Positions 47,875-59,514 of a stretch of DNA of 64,000 nt are shown in pieces (the first letter of the stretch is position 1; each line of letters begins with the position of its first letter). Source of the DNA: Butyriboletus loyo. Its lineage: Eukaryota; Basidiomycota; Agaricomycetes; Boletales; Boletaceae. The position numbers were made by a program, and so were the translations under genes. The notes under the pieces are model-generated. The model made no database searches. It saw nothing but the letters and a program-made list of their open reading frames with translations, and was not told where the DNA came from. The stretch lies in NCBI GenBank assembly GCA_038093515.1, contig JBBPSI010000044.1, positions 91,068-155,067 on the forward strand, written 5' to 3'.

Positions 47875-50073
47875 ATGAGCTCCAGCCTTCAGGTCCACGA
47901 CAGCCTGGAGGAACAGGACATTGGACTGTACTATTACTCTCGCAGAAGCTCTCTGACCATCTCTGATACCGATATCTCTTCCCCGATGTCTCGCCCAGCC
48001 TCTCAGCCGCAACTCGACACGGCGGGGCAGGTACTTGCTTCATACGTAATGCACGGTTCATTGAAATCAGCCTCACTCTCGCAAGTCACCGAGGTGCAGC
48101 GAGACAGACGAGTCGCTGCACACGAACTTGGCTTGCGATCGAAAACGTCACCTTACCTTCCTTCAACCGCGTCCGGACATGCAAGCACAGAGGATGACTC
48201 TCCGTCTTTCGCGTTCTCAGAAGACAGGGTGCAGAGGATGCGAGCATGGGTACTTGCCTTCGTTGTCGGTAAGTTAGACATTGCTTCTCAGCCGGGATAG
48301 TATTTAGGTATTTTTATATTCAGTTCAATTCGACCTTGATCTTGGACCGGACGTGCGAGCAGTACACCCTCCCATATACCTGTCACCTTCAGAGACAGAA
48401 AATATGTCTGTCTTTTATGAACGTGTTCTTCGCCCAGCTGACACGCTTTTAAAGCGCGTTCTCCTCGTTCCCCGACTCGTTACAGTTTGAACAAGGGTCG
48501 GAAGTCCATTCCTTTAGGATTAGGGTATACCCCAAGTCCGCTGAAGCACTTCTGGGAGACATTCGTGGGGAACGGCGCCCTCAGCCTTTGGATGGGTTTA
48601 TGTACGGCTTCTCATATTTCTGCCAAAAGCGAGATCCGACTTCGAAACGTGGCTACCGGCAGGTAAAGTCCGAGGATGGTATGTGAACTACCCGAAGGAA
48701 TTGACGAGATCGTCATAGTCTTCGTTGGTGCTCCTAACGCATCACCAATACCCGGCACTGTATACCTCTATGATATCCCAGCTCGGTCCACTTTTCCGTG
48801 ATCACGGCGTTCCAATGCTCGAGACAGCATGCCACAACATCGCGAATTGGTACGGGGCCTCCTGGTGTTCTTGGTCACTCTTGCTGAGCTCTCAGATACC
48901 AAAGAAAGGCAAAGCCCATCAGCAGGCTCGACTGTCGAACTCGGTTTCCTGGGTTCTGTGCTTCATGTCCAGTTGCCTCAGAGTCCCGACAGCCAACAAC
49001 TCGCCGAAACTGGTACGTTCGATGAGCGATTCAACCCAGCTATGCATGTTAGTACCCGTGTTTCACGTTTCCCTGGACCTTCTGCTGACCCATTATGGGT
49101 GTGTAGCTTCTCGCATCCTCTGCACCGTTCGACCCGCCACCAATACAGCTTTTCGAAGCGTCGCTGGCAAATCTATGGTCGTTGTGGGAATGTCTGGTGT
49201 TGAGTGAGCCAATCTTGGTCTTTGGACCATCGCCCTCGATGACAAGCCAAGCTATATGGTGGCTTCGTGACCTTGTGCGCCCGGTACGCCACCCCGGCAC
49301 ATCTTTTTCTACACCGTTATGACCTGTGCAGATTCCGCTTGCTGCAGATATTCGCCCGTATTTCACAATCCACGACAAAGATTACTCTCTGTTGGTGAAC
49401 AAAGCTCCCCCCAAGGCGGGGCTCCTTATCGGTGTCACGAATCCCTTTTTCGCGAAATCGTGTGCGCACTGGCCACATATCCTGAGCGTGGGACGAACGT
49501 CACAGTGAGTGCGATCTGCCTCGCCATTCGATTAATATTTATATATGCACTCTGGGAGTAGGGTGACTAGGGTGACTAGTACGGTTTCTACCGGTCCCTC
49601 TCCCGGATGGACGACAAAGACGCATCGACGATACATCTCCAAGGACCGGCAATTACTCAAATCCATTCAGAAAGCGTGTTCTGGTCACGAAGCAGAGCGT
49701 ACGTACTAGCCCACCATATAGCGATGGCATATTGACGGCGGGGCGAACAGAACTCCAAGCCTCGCTTGACATGCGCAGACACTTTTGCACGCGGACGAAT
49801 GCCGTGCTCGTCCCACTCAATCGATACTTGAATGCGCTCATGCCGTCCCCTTCAGAGCGCAATGCAGGAAAGGCACGACTGAAGCCGTTCAGCTCGAGCG
49901 ACTTTTTCGCGTCACTCAAGAAGAGTCCCTCCGCGCTGCCGTTCAAGTCGTCGTCGAAGCAGAAGGAGTTTTATGACAAGTGGTTGCGGTCGCCGTCGTT
50001 TGGGTTGTGGTTGGCACGTCAGGAGGAAGTGATCGGAGCGGTGCTTCGCGAGAACGGTGTAGATAGATTGTGA
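47875..50073 (+). CDS. DENN-domain protein, DENND6-like
   Basis: 581-residue relative of DENND6/FAM116, a Rab guanine nucleotide exchange factor in endosome recycling. Exons: 47875..48268, 48324..48405, 48455..48662, 48719..48849, 48915..49047, 49107..49283, 49332..49504, 49580..49675, 49722..50073. After a Ser-rich N-terminus the DENN core begins: WVLAFVVVQFDLDLGPDV, HPPIYLSPSE, FSSFPDSLQF, then SLVLLTHHQYPALY, ELGFLGSVLHVQLPQS, LLASSAPFDPPP, LWECLVLSEPILVFG and IWWLRDLVRPIPLAAD. The intron at 48850-48914 was placed by protein frame and replaces an expected Trp by Cys. The 49676-49721 intron was chosen because the nearer donor breaks frame. The acceptor before 49580 is duplicated. Confidence 0.87.
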
Positions 50074-50561
50074 ACTTGATCGACCACTAGCGTCCGCCAC
50101 GACGAGCGCCACAGGAACAAAACAGAGACAAATAAAACGTAGTTAACACAGCTCTCGAACTGAATTGACGATCTTGTCCGCTTTCTCTTTGCATCAACGT
50201 CGACCTGCTCCGCGAAAAAAAAGAACGCGTGTTTACTGTGTCTACCTACCAAACTGTATAAACCAGCGGACGGCAGGGTCCCGTCTAATCACGTCACTGT
50301 ATCCATACCTAATCATGTAAGAAAACCCTTCCATCCTCCTGTGTCGCTGATCCTGCAGCGCACAGCACCCTCCTTTTTATCCTCTGTATATGCGCTGAGC
50401 TCCTCTCCTTTCGCTGTTGTTGTTCTGTGGTGCCCTTTTTGTGCCTGTTGCCTATCATCATGTGCATGTCGGTACTCAACCAATCCTGTCATTTCTGTCC
50501 TTTCCCTTCTAGTGCAAAACAAGTGTTTACTTGCCCTCGCTCGAAAATCTGCTCTTGAGTC
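50074..50561. other. Intergenic gap
   Basis: 488 bp between two same-strand genes. The last 150 bp are C/T-rich, as often seen before fungal start codons. No other feature. Confidence 0.5.
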
Positions 50562-52191
50562 ATGCCTGAGGACGATTTTGACATCTATGGCGAAGACGAC
50601 GGTTTCGTGACAAGCAAGACCGAACAGGTAGGTGACACCCTTGAGCGCATATATGCACCAGTTCGCTGACTTTTTGGTGGAATTGGGTTGTTGTGAATAA
50701 AGGACGACGACTTTCAAGACGAAGTACATGTCGAAGAGCCCGTCGAAGCTGTGAGCACCTCCGTCGAGCCTTTGACAGGCGAAAAGCGTCCTCGACCCGA
50801 CGAAGACGAAGAAACAAAGCATACCAGCTTGCCATCTTCGACCGAACCCTCGCGCTCGCATTCTGCCACCAACAACACCAACCCCATCATGAGTCACACA
50901 GGGCACGTAAAACCAGATCCGATAGGACCAGACATCACCATGAACGGGAGCTATCACCCAAATGGTGGACATAGCAGCGGTGGGAATGTGGACCCGTCGA
51001 TGATGGGTTATGATGCGTTGTACATTGGGGATCTACAATGGGTCCGTTCTTTATCCTGTCAATTAGTTTTCGCGTGTGCAATCTGTTCTGGGCGCTTCTG
51101 TCTCGTTTCCTTGTTGCCAACGCTTGTTTTACAGTGGACGACGGACGAGGACTTGCGTCAAGTCGCTCTGAATCTTGGCGTTGCGATTGATCACCGAGAC
51201 ATCACGTTTTCGGAACACAAAGTGAATGGCAAGAGCAAGGGGTGAGTTAAGAAGATGCTATGATTTCACTGCCATTGATATGATGGCTGGTTTATAGGGT
51301 CGCATACATAGAATGTGGAAGTTTTGAAAATGCCAATGCCCTCAAGACGTGGTTGGACAACAAGTGCGTCGTTTGCCTTGTCTGATGTTGCAATGACGAA
51401 ACGGATCCTCTGCAGTGACTTTCAAAATAGACGCGCAACTGCGACGTTTACTTCCTCCTCACAAGGGAATCCTTTCCGAACGCTTCCCAAAGGTAAGAAG
51501 GGTGCATATATGTGTGATAATGTGCACGCTGAAGAGTCTGACCAACAGAACCGCCGCCGCGTGAACAACGGCAGCAAGGCGCAACAATGCAGCCCGGAGG
51601 CGGGGCCATGGGTCGTGGCGGTGGGGGCTACCGTGGGGGTGGTCCTCAAATGGGAGGCGGCATGATGGGAGGCGGCATGCAACGTGGGGGAGGAATGATG
51701 GGCGGTGGAATGATGCGGGGTGGTGGTGGCGGCGGCGGCGGCGGCGGCGGTATGCCTAATATGATGGGCAACATGGGACCCATGGGCATGGCAGGCATGG
51801 GTATGATGAACGCGATGGCCATGGGGAACATGGGCATGGGCGGGTTCGGCGGCGGCGGCGGCATGGGCACCGGATTCGTAGGTGGTGGACGGGGTGGGAT
51901 GATCCCTCAGGGTCCGCGTGGTGGTGGGGGAATGATGGGCGGCGGTGGGGGAGGACGCGGCGGAATGGGTATGAGTTTTTAGTGGTCTCTTTTTGTCCTC
52001 GCGCTGTTTTTCTTACGGAGTCCCTCTTGGATGTATTCGCTACAGGTATGGGAATGATGGCCGGTGGTGGTGGCGGCAGCGGACGCGGCGGTGGATATGG
52101 CATGCAAGGACACTTCAATCCAGCGTTTATGCAAGGACAGGGCGGACAGTATCCTCAAGCCAAGCGATTCCGAAACGACGACGGCAGCTGA
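50562..52191 (+). CDS. RRM protein, CFIm68/CPSF6-like
   Basis: 406-residue RNA-binding protein resembling the large subunit of cleavage factor Im, which helps choose poly(A) sites. Exons: 50562..50627, 50703..51041, 51135..51241, 51298..51363, 51416..51492, 51549..51968, 52046..52191. Acidic N-terminus ([14 protein letters not shown]), then an RRM: RNP2-like [47 protein letters not shown]. The C-terminal half is a Gly/Met-rich low-complexity region ([12 protein letters not shown]), ending in [16 protein letters not shown]. The last intron (51969-52045) is optional for stop placement: if retained, translation ends 14 bases into it, after GMSF. Assignment as CFIm-type rests on the RRM; metazoan CPSF6 has Pro-rich rather than Gly/Met-rich sequence. 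Confidence 0.83.
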
Positions 52192-53056
52192 GCCCAGTTT
52201 CTTTTTTTTTCTTTTTCTTTTTTTTTTGTGGAAGTTGTCGACATCCAACGCAGCGGCACGCCCCCGAACTTATTTTGTTCTTGCATAACGCACATACCGC
52301 ATAGACCGCTCTTCGTCCATCTTATTGTCGATCGCTACGCCATGTCTTTTTCTCTTCTATCTATTCATGTAATTATATCGTCGCTTTCAAGGTCCTCCCT
52401 CTTCGCACCCGAACTGGAAAATGACGACAATGCGAGTAAAACATATATTTGAATTTGTATGCCAGAGCAACTATGCGAATACAGGTTGGGTAAAATAACA
52501 AGGGAAAAAAAAAAAAAAGAGAACGCGACGAGGGAGAAAGCAGAAGGAAGAAAAAAAACAAGGCACGGATAGATATATTATGCGACACGTTAGCGGGGAC
52601 TTGTGAATCCGATCGACATCCTATGCGAGGGAGGGGGGGGGGGGGCAATAGTGTTTTTTTATAACAAAAAAGAAAAGAAAAGAAAAGAAAGCAAACATGT
52701 GTAGCTGGGGTGATTGGAATGATTGGTCATGAGTTCGATCCTTGGTACCTCGGTCGCATCTACAATAATTCAAGAACGGAAAACAGGGAATCGAGGGAAT
52801 CAAAAAGGAACGTGTGGTCTTTGGGGGGGAGGGGGGCGGAATAGACTTGGTCATCCCACGAACGAGGAGAACGAGCAACGCAAGACTGGGGAATCGGAGA
52901 GCAAAAACACAAACAAACAAGGCTGGGGGAACAAGCGTACGTGCGGGTGGGCTTGGTGTGACGTTCACCGGTGGGGACGACGGGTACAAGATGCAGCAGA
53001 CGTTCACGATCGATCGATTGGAGGAAGGGGGGGGAGCAGTGAGGGGATAGGACGAT
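52192..53056. other. Gap between convergent genes, homopurine/homopyrimidine tracts
   Basis: It holds both 3' UTRs. T-rich tracts follow the CFIm-like stop (52200-52228), an A run lies at 52504-52518, a G run near 52630-52644, and AAAAG repeats at about 52667-52689. No gene recognised. Confidence 0.6.
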
Positions 53057-54629
53057 TCATATGCCCTGTCTCTCGCGCATATCGCGTTCGCGCTTCCGTC
53101 TCCGCTTCTCTTCCTCATAGCGTTTTTCCTCCTCGAGGGCGACCTCGTCTTCGCGTTTCGCGAACCGGGCACTGTGCAAGGGTGTGTGTATGTGTGAGCG
53201 ACGTGTTGGACGCGCGACGAAACAAGTCAAGGACTGACCTTCGCATCTCTTCCTTCATCACAGCGCCCATGTCCGCCTCCATATCCTCGTCATCGCTCGA
53301 GACGTCCCGCGCGACGTACGAACTCCGGTCCTTTCCAAAGATCTTCCAGATCTCAGAACCGAGCGCGTTATCGGGTTCAGACGCACGTCGCTTCGGTGGT
53401 GGGGGTGAAACAGAGAGCGAAGGCGACCGTGGTCGCTTCTTGGGTGGTATCCCTCCCGAACGGGGAGGCACGCCACCGCCACCTGATACGGACCCCGACT
53501 TGGCATAGTACGATTTGGGGACTGGACTCTTGGACTGCGAAGACTTGATGGTCGAAAACGAGAGCTTGGGTGTCGTTGACGAAGACGTCTTGGTGCTCAA
53601 CGCAGGTCGAGATTGCGAGGACGACTTGGTCCCAGACGAGGTGGATGCCGTCTTGCCATTGGCAGCTGGAAGCTGCGATTTGGCTGGCGGTTGCGACGCG
53701 GCCTCTGTGCGTTACCACGACAGTTGGGTACCATGACGAAAAGACATGCGTCGAAAGAAAAAGGAAATGCACTTACTCGTGCCCCCCGGTCTCGGTGAAT
53801 TTGCACCCGAGGACGACGCAGACGCAAGCGTGGCGCTCGACTGTGTACTAGGAAGCGAAACAGATTCCTTCTTCTTCGCCTTTCCAAACCAATCGTTGAA
53901 TTCACGGGCATCCTCACCATCGAGGGTCGCGGTTTTCGCCTTGGCCCGGTCTTGAAGAATTTCGTCGATCGTTCTTATGTCCCGTTTGTTCACGTTGAGC
54001 CTCGTTAGGGTGTTGGGTAACGCAGCAAGGCGCGCCTTGACCGACTGTGCAGAAGCGCCAGAGTCGGACATAGTTGCCGACGGAGCATCGATAGCCCCGC
54101 CTGGGAGTCTTCGACCAAATTTGTTGTACCCCGTCGACGAAGCCCGTTTGAGTTGATACGTACGTCGCATGTCCGCCTCCACCCTCCGCTGCCGTTTCTC
54201 CTCCCTCGTCAATACAATAGGCAATCCAGACCTCGAATCCTCCTCCTCCTCCTCCCCCACCCGTCGTCTGCGTACCTCCTCTTTAATCCCCGACTGTGAC
54301 GTAGGCCATCTCAGCCCCTGCTGCTTTGCCTTCTTGGGCCCATAAAGCAACGCATTTCGAGCCTCCTCCTCTCGTCTTATCTGCCCTGCCTCCCGTCGTG
54401 CTTGTTCTGCCTGTTGCTTCGCCTCGAGCTCCAATTGCTTCTTCTCGTCTTCGAATCGCTTCTGGCGAAGCTTTGCCTCTTCCTCACGAGCCTTGCGCTC
54501 GGTTTCTTCTTGTTTCTTGCGTCTCAGTTCTTCGTTTCGCTGACGCTGGTCGAGCGCCGTCTGGACTGCGCTCTGTGCTTCCTTTGTCTGAGAGGCGCTG
54601 AGCGCCATGAGAGCAGCAAATCCAGACAT
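53057..54629 (-). CDS. SPT2: SPT2 chromatin protein
   Basis: 477-residue histone H3-H4 chaperone-like protein acting in transcribed chromatin. Exons (minus): 54629..53777, 53704..53239, 53171..53057. The N-terminal half is a long charged coiled coil (RNEELRRKKQEETERKAREE). A Ser/Thr/Pro-rich middle includes a basic patch (PKKRPRSP). The conserved C-terminal SPT2 domain is clear: SEIWKIFGKDRSSY, SSDDEDMEADMGAVMKEEMR, then after an intron SARFAKREDEVALEEEKR. The domain crossing the last intron confirms the splice. Confidence 0.92.
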
Positions 54630-54838
54630 CTTGGGAGGAACGAGGACAGACGAGAAAAAGTTAGCCTGTGGTGTCCTGTGGACAGGTTAGCAAAGGTCCT
54701 AACTCAAAACCAGGGCTGAAAGCGAGCGAGAGAGTGAAATGACAAGACAAGCCTGGCCAGCCTTGACACCGCATTGGCCTGATTTGTCAGCCGGCCCAAA
54801 TCATTGGCCGTGTCCTTCTACTTAGGATGTTACACGTT

Positions 54839-56136
54839 TTATATCTGCAAAAAGTCCACTTCCTCCTCTGCCAGTTTATCCATGAATTGGAAAAACGACG
54901 CCCCAGGGAATCCAACAACGTTGTGATAATCCCCATCAATCTTGCGAATCAAGATGCTACCGAGACCCTGTGTGGTGTGTGAACACACGTTCCAGCCGAA
55001 CCCACCAGAGCGTACCTGTACCGCAAAACCGCCTGCCCTATCAAACCCTTCGCCGTTCTCGACGTATGCTTCAAGGACACGCAGAGGGTTGTCCACAAAG
55101 TAGACCAGCGTCCGTTCGTCCATCTCCCTATCCCAAACACAATCGACGATAGTGAACACACCCCGACCACAACAACCCAGGCCGCGAGCCATTCTCACCT
55201 CGTCGCATACCCCGGCGCAGTAAGGACAGGGTAAACTAGAAAATAAAATAAAATAAAATAAAAACACCGTTCGATCCAGCTTGTGTCACTCGAACAGACG
55301 TTTTAAAAAAAAACCACTCACCCAACGACAGGCCTGTCACGACCTCACACACGTTCCCGTTGAGATCCTGCAACATACGCAAATGATCCGCTTTCGAGGT
55401 CGGTTTCTCCAATAGTTCCTGTCTCATGCCCATCTCCATCTCGAGCGTCGTCGACGGGAGCGCATGCGTGAAAACGACCGTGTCCGCTATAACAAAACAA
55501 ACAAAACGTGTGTGAAGTGACGTTCCCCCACACACACAGACAACAGCGAAAGTGAAACGCAACTGACCACCGATAACGAGATCAGGAGGGTCGTCCGGAT
55601 TCTCGGTCTATCGCAACACCAACACCATACGAACAGAGCGACAAGGACAGACGGACGGAACGTCATCCCCCAATCATTCGCATCTCATCACCATCAAACG
55701 ACGAACGACGAACGACGAACGTGCGCACCACGAGCCTCTCGTACACCTCCACCGCCTTGTACATCGCAGTAGAGACCGGATATTCATGGATCTGCTCAAA
55801 CGAAGACAGGGGCAAGTTCTCCGCGAACGTCGAGGGCACGATCTCTGGTGCGAGACCCTGGGCGAGGCGACGTGGTGAACGAACAGGGAATGGTTGGTTT
55901 AGATTTTTAGATTTAGATCAGGACCAGAATCGATTGGACGGCGTGGATATGACCAGGACGGACAGGCAGAATGAGATCGAGATGGCAACGTTTGCGACGT
56001 GGGGTACACTCACGAGCGTTTGAAGAATTTCGCTCCGTCGCGGGCTCGCAGATGCAAGCACGATTCGTTTATTCCTGAGTTTCTCGATTCCCGGTGTGTT
56101 CAGGGCGTTCGGAAGGACAGCGTTGTGGGGTGCCAT
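54839..56136 (-). CDS. Maf-like nucleotide pyrophosphatase
   Basis: 244-residue member of the Maf/HAM1-like fold that hydrolyses non-canonical or m5U/pseudouridine nucleotides in the cytosol. Exons (minus): 56136..56014, 55857..55729, 55607..55568, 55486..55322, 55235..55199, 55127..55016, 54967..54839. Motifs: KRIVLASASPRRSEIL, GLAPEIVPSTFAENLP, LVIGADTVVF, EKPTSKADHLRML, VVTGLSLVYP and GEGFDRAGGFAVQGLGS, ending GDYHNVVGFP. An in-frame start at 56223 would add 29 residues without family resemblance, so 56136 is preferred. Introns are longer (48-156 bp) than elsewhere in the window, and two contain simple repeats. Confidence 0.92.
55240..55264. repeat. AAAAT microsatellite in a Maf intron
   Basis: About five AAAAT units. 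On the minus strand this reads as TTTTA repeats directly before the acceptor TTTTCTAG at 55236, so it forms the pyrimidine tract of intron 4. Confidence 0.93.
55697..55720. repeat. AACGACG heptamer repeat in a Maf intron
   Basis: Three full tandem copies plus a partial, just downstream (minus strand) of the 5' splice site of intron 2. Confidence 0.93.
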
Positions 56137-56364
56137 CGCGTCGGCGAAGGGGGTGGCAATGGAGAACTTGATGCCCATCGCCGGGAAGCGCACTTTCATA
56201 AACTGCACTCCTACCCACATCATCGGCTAAAATACAAATCACTGAAAGAACGTCCGAATTTACAAGATCTATTCAGTGGTGATACCACAGTCACTTCCGC
56301 GTCGTTGACAGCCAAGTCTAAACTACGAGTAAACCTACCCCCGCTCGCTTCCTCACCTTCTGCC

Positions 56365-58261
56365 TTACTCTTTTTTTGCAGATTTGGGTGGTGGCGGAGG
56401 GACCATCGGTGTAGCAGGCACCGACAAAGGGAACGGCGACGGTGGCAACGGCACTCCTGCAGGTCCAGAACCTGCGCCGATACTATCCCCGCTTACACTC
56501 CTCATACTCGGCGTTCGAGAGTGCGCAAACGGTGGCGCGCCAAGCCCTAGCCCAACCCCTGGCGTCGAGGGCACCGAACCAGGACCAAGCATTGTCGAAG
56601 CTGAAGATGCAGAAGGAGGTGGCGGCGGCGCAAGGCTTGTCGAAGTGAAAGGCGTGTACAGATATGGACTCGTGGAGCCGAACCCACCCTGAATAGGCGT
56701 CGCCGAGTAAGGCGATGCTGCACCCTCAACGACCCATGCGTTACCCTGTCGCACGACACGTCCGGTGCTTGCACTGGGGCGTGCGCGGAGCAGTCCACCC
56801 CCCCATTTGCGTTTGACACCCGTCGTTTCAGCGGCAACAATGCCTGGAGTCGAGTCTGCGCCAGAGACTGCCTCGATGGCACGGACTGTGACGCGAAGGA
56901 AATACGAAGTGCAGGTGAATACACCACCGATGACACCAACACACCTGGTGCAAAAGTTAGGATCCGTCGTTGGAAAGGTAACTCGTACATACCTAATCAA
57001 TAGCTGAACCAAAGACGTCGTGCGTTGGTGGATCGCGATAACCATTGGATCGAGGTCGAACTTGAAGAAAATGCCAGGGGTACCTTCGTGGTCATTTAGT
57101 TTGCGAATGTAGTGCGTGACGCTGTATTGGTTCGTGTGGAGAGGCGAGGACCGCGGCGCAACGTAGGTAGTGGGAACCACATGAAGGTAATATTGGTACG
57201 CCATAAATGCTGTCAGAAGGCAAGCAAGGTAAGTCGCGCGCACGAGCAAGCTAAAATGGAGAAGACTTGCGTTCTTTGGCAAGTTCAAACGAGTAATCGA
57301 GCGGCTGTGCAATGTCAGGGAAATAGGGCCCAAACGAAAATTCGGTGATGACATGAGAGAGATTCATTTCTACGACAGCATCGTTAAAACATGTGGGTGA
57401 CATCACTAAAAAAAGACGCACTGTCATGAGGCACGTGAACATGACTCGAGTATCCGTGGCCCAGTGTAGTGATATGTAAATTGGCTGGCAAAGAAAACGA
57501 TGAACGACATACCAACCCGATAACGCATACTCACCAGTAACCTTCTTGACATTGAGCGTACCATAGATTCGGCACGCATCGCTGTCTGCTTTGTGATTAT
57601 ACGTCGGACGGTAGTCGGGTTGCCCACGCTTGAAGAACGAGAAAAATCCGCGGGACTTTCTCGACTGGGCAACGGCCTGACGAGCGGAGAGTGCCTTGGC
57701 GTGCTCTCTATGAATGAAAGCGTCACATGAGACACTCACAGTTCGGGTTGCAAAGAGAAGACGCACTTTAGAGTGGTAGCTTGTCCAATGTCGAAGAGAG
57801 TCTGCAAGGGGTGGTGAGACACGACAAACCGGACGATAAGCCAAGGACGCACTCCGTCGCGACGGAACCCCTTGCTGAGGAACAGACGATCACCAACCAC
57901 GTCACGCATATCCACGCTGAGGTCTTACAGAGATGAATACCGACAGAAAAACGTGTTTGCTTTTGTACATACATGAGCAGGGAGTGTTCACGACCATGTC
58001 CACGTTGATATTCATATAGCTCTTTGCCTGGCCATCGACGCTGAACTCGTAGTCAGGCCAGCCCCAAATATATTCTGCGAGATCATTCAAGACAAGGAGA
58101 AAAGCGAGGAGAATGACGAAAAGAGTGAGGAAACCGCGAGATTCGGAGCGCGCCTTGTACGTCGAGGGGAGCTTTGGGAACGCATCGAAGCGCGCGAAGC
58201 CGGGTACGACGTCGTCAAGCTTGTCGAGTAGCGATTTCTCCCTGACCGGTACCACAGACAT
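56365..58261 (-). CDS. ERV41: Erv41/ERGIC2-type ER-Golgi cargo receptor
   Basis: 508-residue COPII vesicle protein cycling between ER and Golgi. Exons (minus): 58261..57973, 57923..57853, 57801..57767, 57707..57535, 57484..57422, 57369..57271, 57209..56993, 56944..56365. Landmarks: FARFDAFPKLP at the N-terminus, a first membrane helix (GFLTLFVILLAFLLVLNDLAEY), a lumenal domain (VVNTPC, LSVDMRDVVGDRLFL, MNLSHVITEFSFGPYFPDI, PLHTNQYSVTHY, GIFFKFDLDPM), and a second helix (CVGVIGGVFTCTSYFL). Intron 6 has a GC donor (GCAAGT) instead of GT; without it the frame ends early. The C-terminal 150 or so residues are a Pro/Ser/Gly-rich cytosolic tail much longer than in yeast Erv41. Confidence 0.92.
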
Positions 58262-58457
58262 TTCTAGAAAAAGAGACCCAGTATGAAAGCTGGGAACGTC
58301 AAGGAGTGGCTAGCTCGGACGCCGGTGTGTATGTGTTGGACTTTCGGATCCTCTGCTGACAACGTGTCACTTTGTGATCGCTCTAACCCGAGACCCCAGG
58401 CACCCATAGTCGTTTATTACGCAATATTCAGCGACAATCCCCTCGTCGTTGGCCACG
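58262..58457. promoter_or_regulatory. Compact bidirectional promoter
   Basis: Only 196 bp separate the start codons of ERV41 (left) and the RING gene (right), so both core promoters share this DNA. No TATA box is evident. Confidence 0.5.
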
Positions 58458-59350
58458 ATGAGCACCGTACAAGATGCGATAGACCTCACGACATCGCCGT
58501 CTACATCACATCCACTTCCTCCATCCTTGACTTCCCGCAATCCACGCCACCGCCGCTCCGCGTCACAAGCGCACGAAGGCGTCAGCGATGTCGCAAGCGA
58601 GTCTGATCGTCGAAGACAGAAGCGAAGGCGGGTAGACGTTGGTCACGACGCCGAATGCGACACGGCGCATCCAGACATCGACGTTGAGCAGGCTCAGTCA
58701 GGAACGCAACAACCACCCCCAACTCCAGCAGATACCAGCCAGTCGAGCAGTGCCTTCAACCAGATCTCAACGTGGGAGATACCCCCAGACATAGTCGTAC
58801 CTCGGCCCACAGGCGAGGAACCCCCTCAAGTATCTCCCAGTCCCGCCCCCGTCACCGCATCGTCCAGCGACTCTGTTGCCATCGATCTCACCGACTTGAA
58901 CGAATCAACAGTCATATCCTCGAAAGCGGATTGGACTTCCTCTGGTACTGCCCCAGTCGTCATCAACGACAAGCCACCATCCCCCTCGAGCTCCTCCGCG
59001 ATCCCCACTTTCACCGTTTCACCGCCAGAGCCCCTCTCGGCATATACGTGTCCCATTTGTTTGTCCCCTCCGACCAACGCAACCCTGACTCCGTGTGGAC
59101 ATGTATGCTGTGGCCAGTGCCTCTTCACAGCGGTCAAATCGACCATGAGGAGAAATATGGTCGTTGCGATGGAAAGGGCACCTGCAGCTAGGTAAGTGCC
59201 CGCTCTAACGCCGTTTTATTTCTCATTGATCCGCTCCCATGTCTTCCCTCGTGATATAGATGTCCAGTGTGTCGTGCAGAGATACCGGGGTGGGATGGAC
59301 GTGGGGGTGGTGTGATCGGGTTGAAGATGCAAGTACTGTATTCGTTATGA
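58458..59350 (+). CDS. SIM-rich RING-finger protein, candidate SUMO-targeted ubiquitin ligase
   Basis: 274 residues. Exons: 58458..59191 and 59260..59350. The C-terminal RING reads CPIC (198-201), CGHVCCGQC (213-221) and, across the only intron, CPVC (246-249). The N-terminal part is disordered with a basic cluster RRRQKRRR (51-58), a likely nuclear signal. It has several hydrophobic cores flanked by acidic or Ser/Thr residues that resemble SUMO-interaction motifs: AIDLTTS (7-13), DIVVP (111-115), VAIDLTDLNES (140-150), VVIND (167-171). RING at the C-terminus plus several SIMs is the layout of Slx8/Rfp/RNF4. E3 activity and SUMO binding are inferred. Confidence 0.82.
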
Positions 59351-59514
59351 CGGACATGTTTGTACATGTTAGGATCACAAGTCTCTGCCTTCCTCTTTTG
59401 GCTGTCGGAACACTCGCTAGTCATGTGAATATTCGTTTGGCTCTGGTTGCATTTGTTCCCGGTGTGAACCAGCGACCGCTCTGCGTCGCATCCTCGAACT
59501 TTGCCCACACTTCC

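Noticed and set aside
54326..54719. Leu-rich plus-strand frames over SPT2
   Set aside because: Antisense of the Lys/Glu/Arg-rich coiled coil; SPT2 domain fixes the true strand.
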